25,819 nucleotides of DNA from Sphaerochaetaceae bacterium (lineage in GTDB: Bacteria; Spirochaetota; Spirochaetia; Sphaerochaetales; Sphaerochaetaceae), in NCBI GenBank assembly GCA_024405065.1, contig JAKSPF010000002.1, positions 1 through 25,819 of the forward strand, in the 5' to 3' direction. This document shows, in pieces, positions 1 to 6,195 of the stretch. Every line of letters begins with the position of its first letter. Position 1 is the first letter of the stretch. The translations under genes were made by a program, and so were the position numbers. The notes under the pieces are model-generated. The model did not search any database. It worked only from the letters and a program-made list of their open reading frames with translations, and was not told where the DNA came from.

Positions 1-19
1 TGATACATCATTGCTCCAC

Positions 20-1432
20 CTATGATAAAAATGTCTTCAGAATTGTATTTTTTCCGTATTTCTTCTTCAGTGCCACAGCTGCCTCCTGCACCTTCTTTTC
101 ACGTTCGGAATCAACAGGGGACTGAGCCGGTTCGTCAAAAAGAGACGGCTGATAATCGGCTCTCTTTGAGACATCACGAGGAACAACATGCTTCACACAC
201 ACGGTCATGCGCCTGCACAGAAGATTTCTGTTGGCAATGCTACAGAAAAGCTCGGAAGTTTTCTTTACAATCAAAGTTCCGGAAGAAGTGAATTCACCCA
301 GATTTATTGAGCCGTGAGCTTCCTTAGGGACCTTTTTACCGTAGTAATTAAGGCAAACCTCACCACTGTAAGTCTTATTCCTGTCTGTGAGATTTACAGT
401 ATCGTAATTCACGGTAAGCACAATCTGATCAGCTACCAGATCCTTTGATACAAGTTCAAGTGCAAGGATATCCGCCATTTCCTTTGTACAGAGGAGAGTT
501 CTGTCAAATGAAAAAGGCTCGGAAAAAACCTGACCGTTGCTGAGGCTGCTGTTCTCCGGTTTGTAACTTTTTATCTCCTTCATTCCCACAGGCTCGTAAC
601 CCCACGAGTGATCTATCAGAAGTTCGGCATTCACACCGAACTCCCTGTAAAGCACCTCTTCATCAGTCACAGACTGCAGAGCAATGTCACCCATAGTGAA
701 CAGACCGTATTTTTCAAGTCTCTGTGCAATACCCTTTCCGACCCTCCAGAAATCTGTAATTGGTCTGTGTTCCCAAAGCATTTCTCTGTACGACATTTCA
801 TCAAGCTCCGCAATTCTCGCTCCGTTGGAGTCTGCCGGAATTTTCTTTGCCATGACATCCATTGCAATCTTACAAAGATAGAGATTTGTTCCTATGCCGG
901 CAGTCGCCGTTATTTTAGTACGATGAAAAACATCAAGTATTATCTTCATTGCAAGTTCACGTGCCGTTAACCCGTAGGTATTGAGGTAGTCAGTCACATC
1001 CATGAAAACCTCATCAATTGAATAAACGTGAATATCCTCTTTTGCAACATACTTGAGGTAGATTGAATAAATAAAGGTACTTGTCTTTATGTAGTCAGCC
1101 ATACACGGAGTGGCGATAATATAACCGAGTTCAAGGTATGGATTTGAATCAAGTTCATCTGCATTACAGGATTTTCCCCTGAAAGAATTTCCGTGTATTG
1201 CCGCTCTCCTGCGGGCATTTACTTCCCTTACTTTCCGGACAACCTCAAAAAGTCTTGCTCTGCCCCCTATTCCGTAACGTTTAAGTGAAGGAGTCACCGC
1301 AAGGCAGATTGTTTTTTCAGTTCTTTCCGCATCGGCAACAACAAGGTTTGTTTTCAGAGCATCAAGATTCCTTTTCCTGCATTCAACAGAGGCAAAAAAA
1401 GACTTCAAATCTATGGCAATGTAAGTTCTCAT
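20..1432 (-). CDS. Y-family DNA polymerase, UmuC/DinB-like (possibly frameshifted near its C-terminus)
   Basis: This is a 470-residue translesion-type polymerase of the UmuC/DinB superfamily. The N-terminal catalytic block IDLKSFFASVE carries Asp8, and the palm motif YSIDEVFMDVT carries the metal ligands Asp140-Glu141. The motif TAGIGTNLYLCKIAMD, at about 176-191, is typical of the palm, and a helix-hairpin-helix-like region (FWRVGKGIAQRLEKYG) follows. Family knowledge suggests error-prone synthesis past DNA lesions. The C-terminus (KKYGKNTILK) resembles Gram-positive-type UmuC proteins, which in my recollection continue with a conserved Gly/His-rich tail. Here a TAG comes only four codons later, while the adjacent frame stays open to the window edge. 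The start ATG follows a weak purine stretch (GAAAG) and no strong ribosome binding site. The gene is divergent from the nucleosidase gene. I could not recognise a LexA box. Confidence 0.9.
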   Translation of the reverse strand: MRTYIAIDLKSFFASVECRKRNLDALKTNLVVADAERTEKTICLAVTPSLKRYGIGGRARLFEVVRKVREVNARRRAAIHGNSFRGKSCNADELDSNPYLELGYIIATPCMADYIKTSTFIYSIYLKYVAKEDIHVYSIDEVFMDVTDYLNTYGLTARELAMKIILDVFHRTKITATAGIGTNLYLCKIAMDVMAKKIPADSNGARIAELDEMSYREMLWEHRPITDFWRVGKGIAQRLEKYGLFTMGDIALQSVTDEEVLYREFGVNAELLIDHSWGYEPVGMKEIKSYKPENSSLSNGQVFSEPFSFDRTLLCTKEMADILALELVSKDLVADQIVLTVNYDTVNLTDRNKTYSGEVCLNYYGKKVPKEAHGSINLGEFTSSGTLIVKKTSELFCSIANRNLLCRRMTVCVKHVVPRDVSKRADYQPSLFDEPAQSPVDSEREKKVQEAAVALKKKYGKNTILKTFLS

Positions 1433-1447
1433 ACTTTCAGAAGACCG

Positions 1448-1477
1448 TTATTATTCAGAATACCTTTTTTTCGGCAA
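1448..1477 (-). promoter_or_regulatory. Possible promoter of the Y-family polymerase
   Basis: Reading the minus strand, TTGCCG (1477-1472) and TAATAA (1453-1448) are separated by 18 bases. The -10 box ends 15 bases before the ATG, so the leader would be about 8 bases. This is a match by eye only. Confidence 0.3.
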
Positions 1478-1542
1478 AACGATAATACACAAAGTACTAC
1501 TTCAATTACCAAAAACGGTTTTCTACTTGCAAATCCAAATAT

Positions 1543-1584
1543 CCAAATTCATTTTTCACAAAGCCTAATTTTGCAATTGACTCC
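1543..1584 (+). repeat. Short intergenic repeat, copy 1
   Basis: This 42-base segment is nearly identical to 6129-6170, differing at only three positions as far as I can align them (T/C, A/G and the last base). It ends in the shared core TTTTGCAATTG and lies between the divergent polymerase and nucleosidase genes. A different intergenic context at the second copy argues that this is a dispersed element and not part of a gene. Confidence 0.75.
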
Positions 1585-1618
1585 AAATAATCTGAATTTC
1601 ATAACCCCCGTAGCGCAG

Positions 1619-1648
1619 TTGAAAAAAAATTTCCTGTCGGATTATAAT
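1619..1648 (+). promoter_or_regulatory. Sigma-70-type promoter of the nucleosidase gene, near-leaderless
   Basis: TTGAAA (1619-1624), an 18-base spacer and a consensus TATAAT (1643-1648). Only 10 bases separate the -10 box from the ATG at 1659, so transcription should begin about 3-4 bases before the start codon. No Shine-Dalgarno is present. Confidence 0.65.
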
Positions 1649-1658
1649 TTTATTCGTT

Positions 1659-2405
1659 ATGCTTGATTTTTTCAATGAAGAAGGTGTTTTCAGTCCGGCA
1701 CATCTTTTTGAACCGGATTCGTCTTTCCCCAAAACGATAATTCTGACATGGCAAAGTGATTTTGAAAAAGAGTTAAAACGCAGATTTGCAGTTCAGACCT
1801 TTCCAAAGAAATTCTGCGTAGGCGGAACCTATGTAACCGTTTATATCTTTGAATTTCAAAAGAAACAATTAGGCTTTGCCGTTATTCCGGCAAGCGCTCC
1901 GATTGTCTCTATGCTGATGGAGGAAATGAGTGTTGCAGGCGCAGAAAAATTTGTGTTTATCGGATCCTGCGGATACCTTCTCGGTGATAAAACCGATACT
2001 CTCATCGTCCCCGACAGAGCGTTGAGAGATGAAGGAACGAGTTATCATTACATAGAGTCCGACAGTGACATGATTGAAGTGCAGACAGCCTCTTATACTG
2101 AACAGTTTCTGAGAAAAATAAAAGTTCCGTATCGGACAGGTGCAACATGGACAACAGATGCAGTATACAGAGAGACACCCTCCGCAATTAAGGCAGCAAA
2201 AGAAAAAGGATGCATCTGTGTTGAAATGGAATGTTCCGGAATAATGGCTTGTGCAATGGCAAAAGGACTGAAAGCATATCAGATTCTCTTTACAGCAGAC
2301 AAATTTTCGTCCGAAGGCTGGAAGAAAGGCAGACTTAAATATATGAGTTCCGACTCATACGGAACATACTTTGCAATAGTTACCGAACTGGCAGCAGAAG
2401 TATAG
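1659..2405 (+). CDS. Purine/uridine phosphorylase or nucleosidase family protein (PNP_UDP_1)
   Basis: This 248-residue cytosolic protein belongs to the nucleoside phosphorylase/nucleosidase fold. Visible motifs are GSCGYL at 102-107 (phosphate/nucleoside-binding loop), the RALRDEGTSYHY block at about 120-131, TTDAVYRE at about 165-172, and CVEMECSG at 187-194, where the Glu-Met-Glu triad contacts ribose in this family. The length fits the family (about 230-260). Family members cleave nucleosides with phosphate or water. The sequence does not let me choose between uridine phosphorylase, purine phosphorylase and nucleosidase. It appears to stand alone, with its own promoter just upstream and a predicted near-leaderless mRNA. 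It would complement the nucleoside import system at 18888-25504, though there is no physical linkage. Confidence 0.88.
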   Translation: MLDFFNEEGVFSPAHLFEPDSSFPKTIILTWQSDFEKELKRRFAVQTFPKKFCVGGTYVTVYIFEFQKKQLGFAVIPASAPIVSMLMEEMSVAGAEKFVFIGSCGYLLGDKTDTLIVPDRALRDEGTSYHYIESDSDMIEVQTASYTEQFLRKIKVPYRTGATWTTDAVYRETPSAIKAAKEKGCICVEMECSGIMACAMAKGLKAYQILFTADKFSSEGWKKGRLKYMSSDSYGTYFAIVTELAAEV

Positions 2406-2492
2406 AACAGGAACTTGCAAATCACTTTTCAAAAGTGCTTCACCCCTTTGAGGATTTTCTCCGCACTGCGTGACTTGAAGTCAAAGATTGTT

Positions 2493-2871
2493 TCAATACG
2501 CTTCACAATCAGAGTCAAAAGCCACGCCGTATGCAAATTGTTCCAACGTAACAAGAATGCGCTCATCAGGATGCTCTGCTGTCAGTATCCGTGCAACAGT
2601 TTCATCTACAACGTAGGCATCAATTTTTCCGACTTCCAGTGCTACACACATATCAGCAGCGACATTGAAATACAATATATGCGTCCTTAATGTATTTCTG
2701 TATTGTCTGATACGCAACAGATCCTGTTAGAATGCCTATTTTTTTTCCGTTAAGATCTTCAATGCTGTTTATTTGCGCCGGTTCCTTCCCTTTTTGTCCG
2801 GAACAGGAACACAGTAGTGCAAGTAGTATGAAAAGTACTGCAAATATGGCTATCCGCTTTCTGAATTTCAT
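2493..2871 (-). pseudogene. Decayed solute-binding lipoprotein of an ABC transporter (SBP family 3-like)
   Basis: The first part (2871 to about 2690) starts with a lipoprotein signal peptide (MKFRKR, a hydrophobic stretch, then LLCSC). It continues as a typical substrate-binding domain: SIEDLNGKKIGILTGS, then TIQKYIKDA. At about 2690 the frame breaks. The homologous sequence resumes in the adjacent frame with YFNVAADMCVALEVGKIDAY and VVDETVARIL, then ends early at VAFDSDCEAY followed by TGA at 2495-2493. Joined together, only about 125 residues remain of a usual 250 or so. No permease or ATPase gene accompanies it. I infer a dead, truncated gene, not a functional split gene. A TTGACA lies upstream at 2938-2933, with a poorly spaced -10. 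Confidence 0.75.
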
Positions 2872-2960
2872 AAATCATCACGCTCCGACTCTGTCTTGTT
2901 TGGTATACGTTTTGGATGGAATTGTCAATAAAAACACTCAAAACAATGCCATTCAGACAG

Positions 2961-2994
2961 GAGTAACTTTCAAAATTGAGTTTTGTGAAGATGA
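2961..2994 (-). repeat. Diverged copy of the intergenic repeat (minus strand)
   Basis: Read on the minus strand, this segment shares CTTCACAAA and AATTTTG with the copies at 1543 and 6129, in the same order and almost the same spacing, with small gaps. It starts TCAT and ends TTACTC, compared with TTGGCTC in the better copies. The match is imperfect, so membership of the family is an inference. Confidence 0.4.
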
Positions 2995-3029
2995 CTTTGC
3001 AGGATGTAACAATTTTCAAACGTATGTAG

Positions 3030-3058
3030 TTGACATTCCGAGCATTTTTTTGTTAGTG
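3030..3058 (+). promoter_or_regulatory. Promoter of the tRNA pair
   Basis: A consensus TTGACA at 3030-3035 is followed after 17 bases by TTAGTG at 3053-3058. Transcription would start about 11 bases before the mature 5' end of tRNA-Lys. The -10 box is weak. Confidence 0.45.
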
Positions 3059-3075
3059 TCACTGTGTTGCACATC

Positions 3076-3148
3076 GGGCCAATAGCTCAGTAGGTAGAGC
3101 AACGCCCTTTTAAGGCGTGGGTCGTTGGTTCAAGCCCAACTTGGCTCA
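3076..3148 (+). tRNA. tRNA-Lys (UUU)
   Basis: A complete cloverleaf can be folded by hand. The acceptor GGGCCAA pairs with TTGGCTC, with one G-T wobble. The D arm is GCTC/GAGC, and the anticodon stem ACGCC/GGCGT encloses the loop CTTTTAA with anticodon TTT. The T stem is GTTGG/CCAAC with loop TTCAAGC, and the discriminator base is A. The 3' CCA is not encoded. Confidence 0.95.
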
Positions 3149-3161
3149 TTGTAGCAATAAT

Positions 3162-3233
3162 GTCCCTCTCGTCTAGTGGTTAGGACAACGGGTTTTCATC
3201 CCGTCAACGCGAGTTCGATCCTCGCGGGGGATG
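3162..3233 (+). tRNA. tRNA-Glu (UUC)
   Basis: The cloverleaf has acceptor GTCCCTC against GGGGGAT (two wobble pairs), anticodon stem ACGGG/CCCGT with loop TTTTCAT and anticodon TTC, a short 4-base variable loop, T stem GCGAG/CTCGC with loop TTCGATC, and discriminator G. The 3' CCA is not encoded. It lies 13 bases after tRNA-Lys, so the two are probably cotranscribed. Confidence 0.93.
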
Positions 3234-3266
3234 CAGAAATCGGAGTAGTGAGTTTTCTGCTCTTTT
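3233..3266 (+). terminator. Probable terminator after the tRNA pair
   Basis: GCAGAAA (3233-3239) can pair with TTTCTGC (3254-3260), and TCTTTT follows. The stem is weak and uses the discriminator base of tRNA-Glu, so this is a modest prediction. Confidence 0.4.
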
Positions 3267-3272
3267 CGGCAA

Positions 3273-4121
3273 TCAACAGGCAGAGATATCTGTTTTTTTG
3301 CCCGAATGGAAAGTGATATCCCAGTTGACAAACTTTATTCCAAGCCCTGCAGCCATTGCATACGAAGCATTTTTGTAACCGTCAGTGGGATTACCGTGAA
3401 TATCTTTGAGAAAATGAGCATCTGTGTTTGTACAGATCTTTACACCCATATCTTTGGCCATTTGCCAGAACTGAATAACCGTGTAGGGCTGTCTTTCACC
3501 CTCCGCCGTCATTATCCGTTTTTTTCTGAGTCCGTAATCATTCATTTCAAGCGGAATATCAAGGTCTATTGCACACTGAATTATGTCCCTTGATGCAGAT
3601 TCAGCCTCTTTATCCCACTTGTATATCCCTCTTGCAAACAAATCAGGATGACAACCGAACAGGAACAATCCGGAGCTCAGAGCCTTTGTGTAAACTTCAA
3701 CATACCATTTCAGGCAAGGTCTGAAATCTTCAATTTTACCAATGTACTTTTTTGTTCCGTCCGGGTAGTAGTAAAAGTGTATACCGCTGATGAGATAATC
3801 AAAATTGTACTTGCCCAAAAGCTCCTCAACAAAAAAATTTTTAAGGTTGTCCTTCCATTCACATTCAAGTCCCAGCAGAACTTTCACATCCCTTTTATCA
3901 TTTTGCAGCTGCTCATGGCGAACCAGTGCTGTATAAGGTTCAAGATTGCAATAACTCAACCAACTGGGAGGAAAATCGTTTCCCGGCTGCGGTGAATGTT
4001 CCGAAAATCCGATAACTTTCAGAGGAGCGGCAATTTTAACATAATCAGCCGGATACCCTTCTCCGTGTCCGCTGTAAATTGTATGACTGTGAAGATTGAC
4101 TTGTTCCTGAGTATAAATCAT
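3273..4121 (-). CDS. PHP-domain phosphoesterase, histidinol-phosphatase (HisJ/HisK)-like
   Basis: This 282-residue metal-dependent hydrolase of the PHP family shows the full set of metal-binding motifs: NLHSHT (His11, His13), His19 in YSGHG, SEHSP (Glu41-His42), GLECEW (Glu86, Glu88), GIHFYY (His115), FGCHPD (His158) and NTDAH (Asp234, His236). The size and motif order match the HisJ-type histidinol-phosphatases that act in histidine biosynthesis. No other his gene lies nearby, so the substrate is uncertain and another phosphate ester is possible. No Shine-Dalgarno precedes the ATG. A promoter sits immediately upstream, and the mRNA should be near-leaderless. The gene is divergent from the metal ATPase gene. 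Confidence 0.88.
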   Translation of the reverse strand: MIYTQEQVNLHSHTIYSGHGEGYPADYVKIAAPLKVIGFSEHSPQPGNDFPPSWLSYCNLEPYTALVRHEQLQNDKRDVKVLLGLECEWKDNLKNFFVEELLGKYNFDYLISGIHFYYYPDGTKKYIGKIEDFRPCLKWYVEVYTKALSSGLFLFGCHPDLFARGIYKWDKEAESASRDIIQCAIDLDIPLEMNDYGLRKKRIMTAEGERQPYTVIQFWQMAKDMGVKICTNTDAHFLKDIHGNPTDGYKNASYAMAAGLGIKFVNWDITFHSGKKTDISAC

Positions 4122-4129
4122 ATTTTGTG

Positions 4130-4158
4130 ATAATATAACCTTTGTGATTTTTCTACAA
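4130..4158 (-). promoter_or_regulatory. Promoter of the PHP gene, near-leaderless
   Basis: On the minus strand, TTGTAG (4158-4153), a 17-base spacer and TATTAT (4135-4130). Eight bases separate the -10 box from the ATG at 4121, so the transcript should start one or two bases before the start codon. Confidence 0.55.
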
Positions 4159-4215
4159 CTTTCCTTGAAGATAAACTCGGTTTGTGAAAGAGTTTTGACA
4201 GTTTCTCAGAAGAAC

Positions 4216-4244
4216 TTGATTTTTAACAGGTTGCAAGTTACATT
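4216..4244 (+). promoter_or_regulatory. Possible promoter of the metal-transporting ATPase gene
   Basis: TTGATT (4216-4221), a 17-base spacer and TACATT (4239-4244). This gives a leader of about 38 bases. The leader contains ATGTGTACAT (4250-4259), an imperfect dyad that could be an operator. No metal-sensor gene is adjacent. Confidence 0.35.
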
Positions 4245-4289
4245 CCAACATGTGTACATCTCTGATGTGTTGATACGAGGTATAGGAAA

Positions 4290-6119
4290 ATGGCGGAGAC
4301 TGAAAACAGAAATTTGAAAAAGGAAATACTTCGCCTTGTTGCGGGAGCCGTACTGTTCACTTCTTATCTCATCAGTTCAAGAATAGCGGGAATATCTGTT
4401 ATAACGTACTGTATTCTTGCATTTTCGTATCTGATTTTAGGCTACAAAGTAATATATGAAGCCTTCTGCGGTTTGTTTCACGGACAGGTAACCGATGAAA
4501 ATTTTTTAATGACCGTTGCAACTGCGGGAGCAATTTTTCTGGGGGAATATTCGGAAGCCGTTGCTGTAATGCTTTTCTATTGCATCGGTGAATTCCTTCA
4601 GGATATTGCAGAAAACAGAAGCAGAAACAACATAGCAAAACTGATGGATATAGCACCGAGAACCGTCAGGTTGATTGACGGGACAAAAGAACTGATTGTT
4701 GAACCTCAGAAGTTGAAAAAAGGAGATGTATTCAAAGTCCTTGCAGGTGAAAGAATTGCCGTTGACGGAATTGTAATTTCCGGTTCGGCATGGGTTGATA
4801 CAAAGGCTGTTACCGGAGAAAGCGTACCCGTTCCGGTGAAAAAAGGAGACAGCGTCATAAGCGGTTGCATTGTAACCGACAGTACCTTGACTGTAATGTC
4901 CTCAACAGAATATGAAGACTCAACCGTAAACAGAATTCTGAAACTTATTGAAGAAAGTAAAGAAAGCAAGGCTTCTCCGGAGAGATTCATAACACGGTTT
5001 TCAAAAATTTACACACCAATTGTCATTGCTTTTGCATTTCTCATTGCCGTAATACCGTCGCTGATTGCAGGCTCACCTGCAGTCTGGATTCACAGGAGCC
5101 TGTGTTTTCTCGTTATAAGTTGTCCGTGTGCGCTTGTACTGTCCGTTCCTTTGGCTTTTTTTGCCGGAATCGGCGGAGGTGCCGTAAACGGCATACTCAT
5201 AAAGGGAGGCAGTGAACTTCAGCAGCTTGCAGTATGCAGAATAATTGCCATTGACAAAACAGGAACACTTACAAAAGGAGAATTCAGGGTTACAGGCGTT
5301 ACCGGACTTTCGGATTACAGTTTATCACTGGCAGCATCACTTGAAAACTCAAGCTGTCACCCTCTTGCAAAAGCAGTTGTCGGATATGTAAAGGATTTCC
5401 CCGAATGTTCGGAAGTCACGGAAATCAGCGGTATGGGTATGAAAGGTATTGTTGACGGACATAAAGTTCTTGCAGGAAATTACAGACTGATGTCTGAAAA
5501 CGACATTGCGTATGACGACTCAGGTAAAACTCCGACAGTAATTCACGTTGCCTGTGACGGGATATACTGCGGATACATAACAGTAGAAGATACGGTAAAA
5601 GCAGAGGCAAAAAATGCGGTGACAGAACTTAAAAAACACGGATTCAGAACCGTAATGCTTACAGGTGATGTAAAAACATCTGCCGAGTCGGTTTCAAAAC
5701 AGACCGGCATTGATGAATACCGTTATTCCCTGTTACCTCAAGACAAAGTTGAAGCAATGAAAGAACTTTGCAAAATCGGGAAGACAGCCTATACCGGAGA
5801 CGGAATAAATGACGCTCCTGTACTGGCATATGCAGATGCAGGTATTGCAATGGGCAGTCTCGGCAGTGCCAGTGCTGTTGATGCGGCAGGAATCGTAATC
5901 ATGAATGATGACCTTATGAAAATTCCGCAGGCAGTGAATATAGCAAAGAAAACAATGCAGATCTCAAAACAGAATATTGTATTTGCAATAGCTATTAAAA
6001 TTACCTGTATGGTTCTCGGTTTTTTCGGACTTGTAGGAATGCCTGTTGCAGTGTTTGCCGATACGGGAGCCGCAATTCTTACGGTATTGAACTCCTGCAG
6101 AGCGTTAAAGACAAAATAA
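4290..6119 (+). CDS. Heavy-metal P1B-type ATPase, Zn/Cd/Pb exporter type
   Basis: This 609-residue membrane pump exports divalent soft metals at the expense of ATP. It has the actuator motif TGES at 175-178, the metal-channel motif SCPCALVLSVP with Cys-Pro-Cys at 278-280, and the phosphorylation site DKTGTLT with Asp322. It also has the P1B-specific HP motif (SCHPLAKAV, near 357), TGDGINDAP, and C-terminal membrane segments with a Lys (IAIKITCM) and FADTGAAILTVLNS. The Cys-Pro-Cys, Lys and Asp combination is typical of the P1B-2 (ZntA/CadA) group. No N-terminal Cys-x-x-Cys metal-binding domain is present; the protein starts with a charged stretch and goes directly into membrane segments. GAGG at 4277-4280 is a suitable ribosome binding site, 9 bases from the ATG. 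The in vivo metal is an inference from the family. Confidence 0.92.
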   Translation: MAETENRNLKKEILRLVAGAVLFTSYLISSRIAGISVITYCILAFSYLILGYKVIYEAFCGLFHGQVTDENFLMTVATAGAIFLGEYSEAVAVMLFYCIGEFLQDIAENRSRNNIAKLMDIAPRTVRLIDGTKELIVEPQKLKKGDVFKVLAGERIAVDGIVISGSAWVDTKAVTGESVPVPVKKGDSVISGCIVTDSTLTVMSSTEYEDSTVNRILKLIEESKESKASPERFITRFSKIYTPIVIAFAFLIAVIPSLIAGSPAVWIHRSLCFLVISCPCALVLSVPLAFFAGIGGGAVNGILIKGGSELQQLAVCRIIAIDKTGTLTKGEFRVTGVTGLSDYSLSLAASLENSSCHPLAKAVVGYVKDFPECSEVTEISGMGMKGIVDGHKVLAGNYRLMSENDIAYDDSGKTPTVIHVACDGIYCGYITVEDTVKAEAKNAVTELKKHGFRTVMLTGDVKTSAESVSKQTGIDEYRYSLLPQDKVEAMKELCKIGKTAYTGDGINDAPVLAYADAGIAMGSLGSASAVDAAGIVIMNDDLMKIPQAVNIAKKTMQISKQNIVFAIAIKITCMVLGFFGLVGMPVAVFADTGAAILTVLNSCRALKTK

Positions 6120-6128
6120 TCTCTTTAG

Positions 6129-6170
6129 CCAAATTCATTCTTCACAAAGCCTAATTTTGCAATTGGCTCT
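6129..6170 (+). repeat. Short intergenic repeat, copy 2
   Basis: This is nearly identical to 1543-1584. It is flanked by AGCCAA at the left (6127-6132) and TTGGCT at the right, giving short terminal inverted arms. Its TTGCAA at 6157-6162 is the -35 box of a promoter for the downstream EF-G gene. Confidence 0.75.
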
Positions 6171-6185
6171 CTTTTGTGATAAAAT
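6157..6185 (+). promoter_or_regulatory. Repeat-borne promoter of the EFG2-like gene, near-leaderless
   Basis: TTGCAA (6157-6162), exactly 17 bases, then TAAAAT (6180-6185), preceded by TGA in the extended -10 position. Ten bases separate the -10 box from the ATG at 6196, so transcription should start about 3-5 bases before translation. The -35 box lies inside the repeat, whereas the -10 box lies outside it. Confidence 0.6.
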
Positions 6186-6195
6186 CCCTGACAAG

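Noticed and set aside
6157..6195. Longer N-terminus of EFG2 starting at TTG
   Set aside because: It would start inside the -35 box of a well-formed promoter. The family starts near KTENIRNIGIMAHIDAGKT, which fits ATG 6196.
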